Positions 1 to 6,191 of a stretch of 8,011 bases of DNA are shown piece by piece. The notes under the pieces are model-generated. The model saw only the letters and a list, made by a program, of their open reading frames with translations, did not search any database and had not been told where the DNA came from. How positions within the stretch are numbered: position 1 is the first letter of the stretch; each line of letters starts with the position of its first letter. The DNA comes from Solirubrobacteraceae bacterium (lineage in GTDB: Bacteria > Actinomycetota > Thermoleophilia > Solirubrobacterales > Solirubrobacteraceae), in assembly GCA_025935735.1 (NCBI GenBank), contig JAICUS010000264.1, forward strand, positions 1 to 8,011. The letters are read 5' to 3'. The position numbers and the translations under genes were made by a program.

Positions 1-582
1 ACGTTCGACAAGTACGGCTCCACCAACCCGGTGGTCAAGCGGCTGATGGCCGGGTTCGAGCGCACGCTGGACGAGCTGTGGGCCAAGGCGTCGCCGCGCG
101 CGGTGCTCGACGTGGGCTGCGGCGAGGGCGTGCTGACGTCGAAGTGGGCCGCGCGGCTGCGCGACGGGCGCGTGGTGGGGATCGACCTCGAGGACCCGGC
201 GCTGCAGGCGGAGTGGGCGACGCGGACGGCCCCCAACCTCGAGTACCGGGTGATGAAGGCCGAGCGGCTGCCGTTCGCCGACGCGGAGTTCGAGCTGGCG
301 GCGGCGATCGAGGTGCTCGAGCACGTCCCCGACCCCGAGCACACGGTGGCCGAGATGGCCCGGGTGGCCCGCGGCGGGCACCTGCTCGTGTCCGTCCCGC
401 GCGAGCCGCTGTGGCGCGGGCTCAACCTGGCCCGGGGCGCCTATCTGAAGGATCTGGGGAACACGCCCGGGCACCTGAACCACTGGTCGCGCCGGGCGTT
501 CGCCGAATTGCTCTCGCGCCACGGCGAGGTCGCCGAGGTCCGCTCGCCGTTCCCGTGGACCATGCTGCTCGTCCGGGCGTGA
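1..582 (+). CDS. Class I SAM-dependent methyltransferase, 5' end missing
   Basis: The protein transfers a methyl group from S-adenosylmethionine to an unidentified acceptor in the cytoplasm. The frame is open from base 1 and gives 193 residues. The SAM-binding motif I, VLDVGCGEG, is at bases 103-129. The acidic post-I motif GIDLE begins at 178. A Methyltransf_11-like core ERLPFADAEFELAAAIEVLEH follows, then a 'VLEHVPDP' segment. I extend the gene to the window edge rather than starting at the GTG at base 31, because the ten codons before it (TFDKYGSTNP) read as ordinary protein continuous with the family; the true start lies upstream. The stop overlaps the flippase-like gene by 4 bases, so the two are probably co-transcribed. 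That suggests a sugar, lipid-linked glycan or similar envelope precursor as substrate, but this is inference. The methyltransferase fold is secure; the substrate is unknown. Confidence 0.9.
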   Translation, partial: TFDKYGSTNPVVKRLMAGFERTLDELWAKASPRAVLDVGCGEGVLTSKWAARLRDGRVVGIDLEDPALQAEWATRTAPNLEYRVMKAERLPFADAEFELAAAIEVLEHVPDPEHTVAEMARVARGGHLLVSVPREPLWRGLNLARGAYLKDLGNTPGHLNHWSRRAFAELLSRHGEVAEVRSPFPWTMLLVRA

Positions 583-1889
583 CCGCCGCCGCGTCGCGGT
601 CGTCGTACAGCACGGGCGCGAAGATCCTCTCGGTCGGCATCGCCTCGACCGGCGTCGTCACGTTCGCGTACTTCTCGGTCGCCTCCTACGTGCTGGGCGA
701 CGTCGACTACAAGGGAATCTCGCTGCTGTGGTCGGTGATGTTCGTGATCGTGTCGGTGATCTACCGGCCGATCGAGCAGCTGCTCTCGCGCACGATCGCC
801 GGCCGCCGCGCCCGCGGCCTGGAGACGGGCCACCCACTGGGCACGCCGCTGCTGATCCAGGCGGGCTTCGCGCTGGCCTTCCTCGGCGCCGCGCTGGCCC
901 TGCGGCACGTGCTCGAGGACGACGTGTTCCACGGTGTGACGGCGCTGTACTGGGTGCTGATCGCCGGCGTGCTCGCCTACGCCGCCTCCTACTTCGCCCG
1001 CGGCTGGCTGGCGGGCCACCAGTGGTTCGCGCTCTACGGCGGGCTGGTGTTCATGGAGTCCTTCTCGCGGCTGCTGTTCGCCGTGGCGGTGGCGATCGGG
1101 ATCGCGTCCGGCCAGACCGCGGTCGCGGTGGGGATGGCGGCGGCGCCGTTCGTCTCGCTCGTGGTGGTGCCGCTGGCCTTCTCGCGCCGGCCGCAGGAGG
1201 GCGCGCCCCCCGAGGTCGACGAGGAGGCGCTGGGCCTGGCCCGCGGCGGCCGCTTCGCCGTCTGCGTGCTGCTGATCATGGCCGCCGAGCAGACGCTGCT
1301 CAACGCCGGCGTGCTGACGGTCAACGCGACCTCGTCCAACGCCGCCGCCGCCGGCTACGTGTTCAACGCCCTGCTCATCGCCCGCGCGCCCCTGCAGCTC
1401 TTCCAGGCCGTCCAGGGCTCGCTGCTCCCGCACCTGGCCGGCCTGGAGGCCCGAGGCGGAGCCGGTGGCGAGCGAAGCGAGACAGGGGGCCGGGCCCAGT
1501 TCGCCCGCGCGGTGCGGATCACCGTCCTGGCCATCGCGGGGTTCGCCGGCGCCGTCGCCCTCGGCATGCTGGTCGTCGGCCCGTTCGCCATGGGCGTCCT
1601 GTTCGACGACGCGGCCTCCTACGGCCGCCTCGGGCTGGCCGCGGTCGCCCTGGGCATGGGCGCCCACCTCGCCGCCGGCACGCTCAACCAGGCCGCGCTG
1701 GCCCGCGACCACGCCGGCGCGGCCGCCGCGGCCTGGCTCGTCAGCGCGGTCGTCTTCGTCGCCTGGATGCTCACGAGCATCGTCGCCGACTCCCTCGCCC
1801 GCGCCGAGATCGGCTACCTCGGCGCGGCCGTCCTGCTCTGCGCGCTGCTGACGCTGGTGTACCGCCGCGGCAGTCCCGCGTCATCCTGA
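579..1889 (+). CDS. Flippase-like polytopic membrane protein (polysaccharide export family)
   Basis: This is a 436-residue integral membrane protein. About 12 hydrophobic segments can be seen, roughly at residues 15-38, 46-66, 90-108, 122-140, 152-178, 182-201, 225-245, 257-280, 312-335, 350-370, 382-402 and 409-428. Length and topology match the MATE/MOP-type lipid-linked polysaccharide flippases (Wzx/MurJ-like). These move undecaprenyl-linked glycans across the cytoplasmic membrane. The start is the GTG at 579, which overlaps the methyltransferase stop as GTGA; the same frame stays open further upstream, but there it reads as Arg/Ala/Gly-rich shadow of the methyltransferase gene. No clear Shine-Dalgarno is visible, consistent with translational coupling. 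Residues 292-305 form a Gly/Glu/Arg/Ser-rich loop with codons unlike the rest of the gene (CGA, GGA, GGT, ACA); see the repeat entry. The membrane-protein call is firm; the flippase role rests on topology and context. Confidence 0.8.
   Translation: MTAAASRSSYSTGAKILSVGIASTGVVTFAYFSVASYVLGDVDYKGISLLWSVMFVIVSVIYRPIEQLLSRTIAGRRARGLETGHPLGTPLLIQAGFALAFLGAALALRHVLEDDVFHGVTALYWVLIAGVLAYAASYFARGWLAGHQWFALYGGLVFMESFSRLLFAVAVAIGIASGQTAVAVGMAAAPFVSLVVVPLAFSRRPQEGAPPEVDEEALGLARGGRFAVCVLLIMAAEQTLLNAGVLTVNATSSNAAAAGYVFNALLIARAPLQLFQAVQGSLLPHLAGLEARGGAGGERSETGGRAQFARAVRITVLAIAGFAGAVALGMLVVGPFAMGVLFDDAASYGRLGLAAVALGMGAHLAAGTLNQAALARDHAGAAAAAWLVSAVVFVAWMLTSIVADSLARAEIGYLGAAVLLCALLTLVYRRGSPASS
1453..1490 (+). 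repeat. Possible small dispersed repeat inserted in frame in the flippase gene
   Basis: The central motif GAGCGAAGCGAG at 1470-1481 reads the same forwards and backwards (a mirror repeat). It is flanked by Gly-rich codons. The stretch uses CGA, GGA, GGT, ACA and GGG, whereas neighbouring codons nearly all end in C or G in the usual pattern. It encodes a polar GGAGGERSETGG loop between two hydrophobic segments, a place that tolerates insertions. Motifs like this recur many times in some GC-rich genomes, but that is recollection and only one copy is visible here. Boundaries are approximate. Confidence 0.35.
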
Positions 1890-1930
1890 AGTCGTACGCG
1901 CGAGGCCGCGCAAGATCATCCGGCCGGGCG

Positions 1931-1960
1931 TTGTCCGCGACGCGGCGCTGCCCCTAGCTT
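1931..1960 (+). promoter_or_regulatory. Predicted promoter of the ABC/two-component operon
   Basis: A -35-like TTGTCC (1931-1936) is followed after 18 bases by a -10-like TAGCTT (1955-1960), which fits the TANNNT pattern common in actinobacteria. Transcription would start near 1967. That leaves about 4 bases before the ATG at 1971, so the transcript would be nearly leaderless, consistent with the lack of a Shine-Dalgarno there. The 81-base gap (1890-1970) holds nothing else convincing. A 5-bp hairpin at 1898-1911 has no T-tract. Confidence 0.55.
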
Positions 1961-1970
1961 GGCCGCCACG

Positions 1971-2876
1971 ATGATCCAAGCCAGCGAGCTGACCAAGCGC
2001 TACGGCGCGAACACCGCCGTGGACGGCCTCTCGTTCACGGTCGCGCCGGGGGTCGTGACCGGGTTCCTCGGGCCCAACGGCGCCGGCAAGTCGACCACCA
2101 TGCGGATGATCCTCGGCCTCGACGCGCCGAGCGCCGGCCACGTCACCGTCGACGGCCGCCGCTACCGCGACCTCCCCGCGCCGCTGCACCAGGTCGGCGC
2201 GCTGCTGGAGGCGCGCGCGATCCACACCGGCCGCTCCGCGACCAACCACCTGCTGGCGCTCGCCCAGACGCACGGCATCCCGCGCCGGCGCGTCGACGCG
2301 GTGATCGAGCTCGTCGGGCTGCGGTCCGTCGCCCGCAAGCGCGCCGGGACGTTCTCGCTCGGCATGGGCCAGCGGCTCGGCATCGCGTCCGCGCTGCTCG
2401 GCGACCCGCACACCCTCGTGCTCGACGAGCCGGTCAACGGCCTGGACCCCGAAGGCATCCAGTGGATCCGCACGCTGCTGCGCGAGCTGGCCGCGGAGGG
2501 GCGCACGGTGCTCGTCTCCTCGCACCTGATGAGCGAGATGGCGCTCACCGCCGACCACCTGATCGTCATCGGCCGCGGGCGGCTGCTCGCCGACCTGCCG
2601 ACGACCGACTTCATCGCGCAGGCCTCGCCCGCGCTGGTCCGCGTCCGCTCGCCGCACGCCACGCGGCTGCGCGAGCTGCTCCTACAGGACGGCGTGACGG
2701 TCGCCAGCGACGAACCGGGCGTGCTCGAGGTCAGCGGCCTCGACGCCGCGGAGATCGGCGAGCGCGCCGCCGCCGCGCGGCTCACGCTGCACGAGCTCGC
2801 CACCCACTCGGCCTCGCTGGAGGCCGCCTTCATGGAGCTGACCCGCGGCGCGGTCGAGTACGGGGCCGCGGCATGA
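1971..2876 (+). CDS. ABC transporter ATP-binding protein, BcrA/NatA-like
   Basis: This is the cytoplasmic ATPase subunit (301 residues) that powers the permease encoded next to it. The Walker A motif GPNGAGKST is at residues 34-42. The signature region is FSLGMGQRL starting at residue 128, with LGMGQ in place of the textbook LSGGQ. The Walker B motif is VLDEP with D152 and catalytic E153, followed by the D-loop NGLDPEG. The switch histidine is H185 in SSHLMSEM. The usual Q-loop glutamine position appears to be E80 (VGALLE). Both variants are features I associate with the bacitracin/lantibiotic-resistance (BcrA-type) subfamily. The C-terminal ~90 residues are the accessory domain typical of this group. 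I chose the ATG at 1971 over the in-frame TTG at 1959, because 1959 overlaps the predicted -10 and the family N-terminus begins with MIQASELTKRYG. The stop overlaps the permease start as ATGA. Family is clear; cargo is unknown. Confidence 0.93.
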   Translation: MIQASELTKRYGANTAVDGLSFTVAPGVVTGFLGPNGAGKSTTMRMILGLDAPSAGHVTVDGRRYRDLPAPLHQVGALLEARAIHTGRSATNHLLALAQTHGIPRRRVDAVIELVGLRSVARKRAGTFSLGMGQRLGIASALLGDPHTLVLDEPVNGLDPEGIQWIRTLLRELAAEGRTVLVSSHLMSEMALTADHLIVIGRGRLLADLPTTDFIAQASPALVRVRSPHATRLRELLLQDGVTVASDEPGVLEVSGLDAAEIGERAAAARLTLHELATHSASLEAAFMELTRGAVEYGAAA

Positions 2877-3649
2877 ACGCGGTCACCCCAGCCCGCGTCC
2901 TGCGGTCGGAGTGGACGAAGCTCCACTCGCTGCGGTCCAGCCGCATCACGCTGCTCGTCGCCGTCGGCCTGCTCGTCGGACTCGGCCTGCTGATCCCGCT
3001 CGTGAGCGTGACCAACTGGACGCCGCACACCTCCACCGCGAACTACGACTCCGTGAGCCGGAGCCTCGGCGGGATCTACCTCGCGCAGCTCGCGTTCGGC
3101 GTGCTCGGCGTGCTGCTGATCACCGGCGAGTACACGACCGGGATGATCCGCGCGACGTTCGCCGCCGTCCCGCGGCGGCTGCCCGTGCTGTGGGCCAAGC
3201 TCGCCGTCTTCGGGGCCACGACGCTCGTCCTCGGCACGATCGCCTGCCTGGCTGCGTTCCTCGGCGGCCAGGCGATCTTCGCGAGCAAGCACGTCGACGC
3301 GAGCCTGAGCGACCCGGGCGTCCTGCGCGCGGTGCTCGGGGCGGGCCTGTTCCTCGGCGGCATCGGCGCGCTCGGCGTCGGGCTCGGCGCGCTCATCCGC
3401 AACAGCGCGGGCGCTGTCGCGACGCTCACCGGCCTGCTGTTCGTCGTGCCGGTGATCGTGAGCGTGCTGCCGCAGCGCTGGTCGGACGCGATCGGGCCCT
3501 ACCTGCCCAGCAACGCGGGCGCGATGATCATCTTCCCGCGGCCGTCGCCGGGCTCGCTCGGGCCGTGGACCGGCCTGGGCGTCCTCGCCGCGTGGGCGGC
3601 GGTGGCCATCGCGCTCGCGGCCGTCATGCTGGTTCGTCGAGACGTGTGA
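2873..3649 (+). CDS. ABC-2 type transporter permease
   Basis: This 258-residue membrane subunit forms the channel for the upstream ATPase, probably as a homodimer in the cytoplasmic membrane. A short cytoplasmic N-terminus carries RSEWTKLHSLRS, close to the RSEWTKL-type start common in actinobacterial ABC-2 permeases. About six membrane segments follow, near residues 25-46, 67-84, 106-130, 150-174, 182-200 and 231-254. The segment GEYTTGMIRATFAAVPRR (residues 85-102), between helices 2 and 3, is characteristic of this family, where it likely forms the coupling helix facing the ATPase. The protein ends in a positively charged cytoplasmic tail (VRRDV). The start ATG overlaps the ATPase stop, and the stop overlaps the kinase start (GTGA). 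Substrate cannot be read from the sequence; export of a peptide, drug or lipid is usual for the group. Confidence 0.88.
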   Translation: MNAVTPARVLRSEWTKLHSLRSSRITLLVAVGLLVGLGLLIPLVSVTNWTPHTSTANYDSVSRSLGGIYLAQLAFGVLGVLLITGEYTTGMIRATFAAVPRRLPVLWAKLAVFGATTLVLGTIACLAAFLGGQAIFASKHVDASLSDPGVLRAVLGAGLFLGGIGALGVGLGALIRNSAGAVATLTGLLFVVPVIVSVLPQRWSDAIGPYLPSNAGAMIIFPRPSPGSLGPWTGLGVLAAWAAVAIALAAVMLVRRDV

Positions 3650-4758
3650 TCCGCTCGCTGGCCAGACACCCGCTCGTCGCCGACGCGCTGCTCGCGCTGG
3701 TCGTGCTCACGATCAGCGTGCTGGGGCTCGACTTTCGCCACCGCGGCGAGTCCATCGCCTTCACGCTCGCGCTCGTGGCGCCGCTCGTGTGGCGGCGCCG
3801 CGCGCCCTTGCCGGTGTTCCTGACCATCGCGGCGATCGCCTTCGCGCAGTGGTTCGCCGGGTTCAGCCTGACCGCGGACATCGCCCTGCTGGTGGCGGTC
3901 TACACGGTGGCCGCGCACGAGTCGCGGCGCCGGCTCGCGCCGGCCGCGGCGATCCTCGAGGCCGGGATCGTGCTGGCGACGCTGCGCTGGGCCAGCGGCT
4001 TCCACCTGCTCGTGTTCGTGTTCCTCACCGGCATGGCGACGGCGGCCGTCGTGCTCGGCGTCAACGTGCAGACCCGCCGCGCCTACCTCGCCTCGCTCGA
4101 GGAGCGCGCGGCGCAGCTCGAGCGCGAGCGCGACCAGCAGGGGCGGCTGGCCGCCGCCACCGAGCGCGCGCGGATCGCCCGGGAGATGCACGACATCGTC
4201 GCCCACAACCTGTCGGTGATCGTCGCGCTCGCGGACGGCGCCGGGTTCATGGCCGAGAGCGACCCGCGGCGCTCCGCGGACGCGATGGAGCAGGTCTCGC
4301 AGACCGGCCGCCACGCGCTCGGCGAGATGCGGCGGCTGCTCGGCGTGCTGCGTGACGACGGCGGGGCCGCGCTCGCGCCCCAGCCCGGGCTGGCCGACAT
4401 CGACGGCCTGCTCGAGCGTCTCCGCGCCGCCGGCCTGCGCGTGACGCTGGAGACGAGCGGCGATCCGATCGCGCTCGGCCCCGGCGCCGAGCTCACGGTC
4501 TACCGGCTGGTGCAGGAGGCGCTGACGAACACGCTCAAGCACGCCGGAGCCGACGTCGCGGCCACGGTGCGGCTGCGCTACGAGCGCGACGGCATCGACA
4601 TCGAGGTCACCGACGACGGGCGCGGCCGCGCGCGCGTGTCCGCCGGCGGCCAGGGACTGTCCGGGATGCGCGAGCGCGCCGCGGTCTACGGTGGCTCGAT
4701 CGACGCCGGCCCCGCCGCCGGCGGCGGCTGGCGCGTGCACGCGAGGCTCGCCGCGTGA
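3646..4758 (+). CDS. Sensor histidine kinase, NarL/DesK-type (HisKA_3), membrane-embedded sensor
   Basis: This 370-residue kinase should phosphorylate the response regulator encoded immediately downstream. The N-terminal ~140 residues hold five or six hydrophobic segments (near 12-28, 37-49, 55-70, 76-90, 99-114, 120-140) with only short loops. No extracellular sensing domain is present, so the signal is probably sensed within the membrane or through a partner protein. A charged, coiled-coil-like linker (residues 148-175) leads to the HisKA_3 dimerisation helix with phosphoacceptor H182 in IAREMHDIVAHNLS. The HATPase domain shows the N-box (QEALTNTLKHA, N295), the G1 box DDGRG at 323-327 and the G2 box GQGLSGMRER at 335-344. 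All catalytic motifs are intact. The GTG start overlaps the permease stop. This genetic coupling suggests the kinase monitors the transporter or its substrate, which is inference. Confidence 0.93.
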   Translation: MIRSLARHPLVADALLALVVLTISVLGLDFRHRGESIAFTLALVAPLVWRRRAPLPVFLTIAAIAFAQWFAGFSLTADIALLVAVYTVAAHESRRRLAPAAAILEAGIVLATLRWASGFHLLVFVFLTGMATAAVVLGVNVQTRRAYLASLEERAAQLERERDQQGRLAAATERARIAREMHDIVAHNLSVIVALADGAGFMAESDPRRSADAMEQVSQTGRHALGEMRRLLGVLRDDGGAALAPQPGLADIDGLLERLRAAGLRVTLETSGDPIALGPGAELTVYRLVQEALTNTLKHAGADVAATVRLRYERDGIDIEVTDDGRGRARVSAGGQGLSGMRERAAVYGGSIDAGPAAGGGWRVHARLAA

Positions 4759-5426
4759 CGATCTCGGTCCTGCTCGCCGACGACCAGCCGCTGCTGCGCA
4801 TGGGCTTTCGCATGATCCTCGACGCCCAGCCCGACATGGCCTTCGCCGGCGAGGCGGCCGACGGCGCCGAGGCCGTGCAGCTGACCGCCGCTTTGCGGCC
4901 CGACGTCGTCCTGATGGACGTGCGCATGCCCGGCACCGACGGCATCGAGGCGACGCGGCGCATCGTCGCGACGGGCGGCGGCGCGCGCGTGCTCATCCTC
5001 ACCACGTTCGACCTCGACGAGTACGCGTTCTCGGCGCTGCGCGCCGGCGCGAGCGGCTTCCTGCTCAAGGATGCGCCCCCGGACGACCTGCTGTCCGGCA
5101 TCCGCGCCGTCGCGGCGGGCGACGCCGTGGTCGCGCCCAGCGTCACCCGCCGGCTGCTCGACGCCTATGCCCACCGGCTGCCCGACGACCGCGCGCCGGC
5201 GACGCGCGCGGCGCGCCTGGACCCGCTGACCGAGCGCGAGCGCGAGGTGCTGCTGGCGGTGGCGCGCGGCCTCTCGAACGCCGAGATCGCCGAGCGCCTG
5301 GTCGTCTCGGAGGCGACCGTCAAGACGCACGTCGGCCGCATCCTCACCAAGCTCGGCCTGCGCGACCGGAGCCAGGCAGTGATCCTCGCCTACGAGACCG
5401 GGCTGGTGCAGGCCCCGCAGCGCTGA
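4755..5426 (+). CDS. Response regulator, NarL/FixJ (LuxR-type) family
   Basis: This 223-residue DNA-binding regulator is the expected partner of the preceding kinase. The receiver domain (about 1-120) has the acidic pair D9-D10, phosphoacceptor D55 in LMDVRMPG, the switch threonine in LILTTF (T83/T84) and K105 in LLKDA. The LuxR/GerE helix-turn-helix (about 158-218) starts LTEREREVLLAVARG and continues with SNAEIAERL and SEATVKTHVGRILTKLG. All key residues are present, so it should be a functional phosphorylation-dependent regulator. The start is GTG at 4755, overlapping the kinase stop as GTGA. It is the last gene of the operon, and its stop faces the tetR stop with 6 bases between. It probably controls the operon's own promoter near 1931-1960, as such modules often do, but I found no clear binding site there. 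Confidence 0.94.
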   Translation: MTISVLLADDQPLLRMGFRMILDAQPDMAFAGEAADGAEAVQLTAALRPDVVLMDVRMPGTDGIEATRRIVATGGGARVLILTTFDLDEYAFSALRAGASGFLLKDAPPDDLLSGIRAVAAGDAVVAPSVTRRLLDAYAHRLPDDRAPATRAARLDPLTEREREVLLAVARGLSNAEIAERLVVSEATVKTHVGRILTKLGLRDRSQAVILAYETGLVQAPQR

Positions 5427-5432
5427 GGCCGC

Positions 5433-6122
5433 TCACTTGCGCAGGTGCGGGGCGAGCAGGCGCTCCAGGCCGTCGAGGATCAGGTCGAGACCGAAGAGGA
5501 ACTCGGTCTCGTAGTCGTAGCCCGCCTTGGCGACGTGGCCGCCGACGACCTCGACGAGGTTCGGGTACTCGGCCAGCGCGTCGGCGTAGTCGACCATCTG
5601 CTGCTGGGCGACCGCCGCGAAGTCCTCCGGCGTCTGTGAGGACATGTCGGTCTGCTGCAGGGCGAAGCCGTAGATGTAGGCGTCCTGCATCGACATCGCG
5701 CTGACGGTCAGCTCGATCGAGAAGCCGGCCGCGCGCAGACAGCCGAGGATCGCGTCGTGGACCTCGAGGTTCGACGAGCCGTGGCTGGTGCGGCCCTCCA
5801 TCTCCCCGACGGCCCAGCGGTGGCGCAGCAGCGCCGCCCGCGTGGACACCGCGCGCTTGCGCAGCTCGGCCTTCCAGTCCCCGCCGGCCGCGGGCGGGTC
5901 GATCTCGCCGAAGACGAGGTCGATCATGCCGTCGAGCAGGTCGCCGCGATGGGCCACGTGGTTGTAGAGCGACATCGCCTCGACGCCGAGCTCCTTGGCG
6001 AGCTTGCGCATCGTCAGCTCCGCGATGCCGCGCTCGTCGGCGAGGGCGACCGCGGCGCGCAGCACGCGCTCGCGGCTGAGGGGCGCCCGCCGCCTCGAAG
6101 TGTGGGAGGCCGTACTTGACAC
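5433..6122 (-). CDS. TetR/AcrR-family transcriptional repressor
   Basis: This 229-residue protein is a ligand-responsive DNA-binding repressor, likely acting as a dimer. Its N-terminal domain has the TetR helix-turn-helix: SRERVLRAAVALADERG, then TMRKLAKELGVEAMSLYNHV at residues 37-56. The remaining ~150 residues are mostly helical and form the ligand-binding and dimerisation region, most like the TetR C-terminal class with YNHV-type recognition helices. The start is GTG (6122-6120). An in-frame TAA only two codons upstream (6128-6126) rules out a longer protein. There is no Shine-Dalgarno, and the predicted transcription start is only a few bases away, so translation is probably leaderless. 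It is divergent from an MMPL transporter gene, and two palindromic operators lie in the gap. Control of that transporter and of itself is therefore strongly suggested. The inducer is unknown. Confidence 0.93.
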   Translation of the reverse strand: MSSTASHTSRRRAPLSRERVLRAAVALADERGIAELTMRKLAKELGVEAMSLYNHVAHRGDLLDGMIDLVFGEIDPPAAGGDWKAELRKRAVSTRAALLRHRWAVGEMEGRTSHGSSNLEVHDAILGCLRAAGFSIELTVSAMSMQDAYIYGFALQQTDMSSQTPEDFAAVAQQQMVDYADALAEYPNLVEVVGGHVAKAGYDYETEFLFGLDLILDGLERLLAPHLRK

Positions 6123-6143
6123 GACTTACGACGTAAGTATAAC
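6116..6143 (+). promoter_or_regulatory. Predicted promoter of the MMPL transporter gene
   Basis: A perfect -35 hexamer TTGACA (6116-6121) is followed after 16 bases by TATAAC (6138-6143), five of six to consensus, so transcription should start near 6150. The -35 lies inside the first codons of the divergent tetR gene. The spacer is filled by the 15-base palindrome at 6124-6138, so a bound repressor would block polymerase directly. In a window this GC-rich, such a consensus-like promoter should be strong when derepressed. Confidence 0.7.
6124..6138. promoter_or_regulatory. TetR-type operator 1 (perfect 15-base palindrome)
   Basis: ACTTACGACGTAAGT has 7-base arms that are exact inverted repeats around a single central A. 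It lies between the -35 and -10 of the transporter promoter and over the start region of tetR. Its core CTTACGACGTAAG matches operator 2 at 11 of 13 positions. Binding by the adjacent TetR-family protein is inferred from position. Confidence 0.75.
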
Positions 6144-6164
6144 TCGCCTTACAGCGTAAGTCGA
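6136..6164 (-). promoter_or_regulatory. Predicted promoter of the tetR-family gene
   Basis: On the - strand, TATACT (6141-6136) makes a good -10. A weaker -35-like TCGACT (6164-6159) sits 17 bases upstream. The start would fall near 6129, about seven bases before the GTG at 6122. Both palindromic operators overlap this promoter too, so autorepression is expected. The -35 match is modest (four of six). Confidence 0.5.
6148..6160. promoter_or_regulatory. TetR-type operator 2 (13-base palindrome)
   Basis: CTTACAGCGTAAG has 5-base inverted arms around a 3-base centre. Its centre is 23 bases from that of operator 1, about two helical turns. It covers the predicted transcription start of the transporter gene and part of the tetR promoter spacer. 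Two sites so spaced could bind two repressor dimers on nearly the same helix face. Confidence 0.7.
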
Positions 6165-6179
6165 GTTTTCGTTCCGCGA

Positions 6180-6184
6180 AAGGA
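6180..6184 (+). promoter_or_regulatory. Ribosome binding site of the MMPL gene
   Basis: AAGGA lies 7 bases before the ATG at 6192 and fixes that start over the in-frame ATG at 6210. It is the only strong Shine-Dalgarno at any gene start in the window. A weak 5-bp hairpin (TTTCG 6167-6171 with CGAAA 6177-6181) partly overlaps it. Confidence 0.75.
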
Positions 6185-6191
6185 CCCCCGG

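Noticed and set aside
78..578. Upstream extension of the flippase frame into the methyltransferase gene
   Set aside because: The extra 167 residues are Arg/Ala/Gly-rich and low in complexity. The hydrophobic protein begins right after the GTG at 579, which overlaps the upstream stop in the usual way.
441..1712. Long open frame on the - strand (423 codons)
   Set aside because: It lies antisense to the methyltransferase and flippase genes. Its product is rich in Arg, His, Gly and Gln with no domain or hydrophobic pattern, as expected of a high-GC shadow frame.
1898..1911. Hairpin GCGCG-AGGC-CGCGC after the flippase gene as a terminator
   Set aside because: The stem is only 5 bp and no T-tract follows. 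Such short GC hairpins are expected by chance at this base composition.
1881..1976. Repeated TCATCC (1881, 1916) and inverted GATCAT/ATGATC (1914, 1971) as response-regulator sites
   Set aside because: The matches are only 6 bases with irregular spacing, and one lies in the ATPase coding start, so they are not distinguishable from chance.
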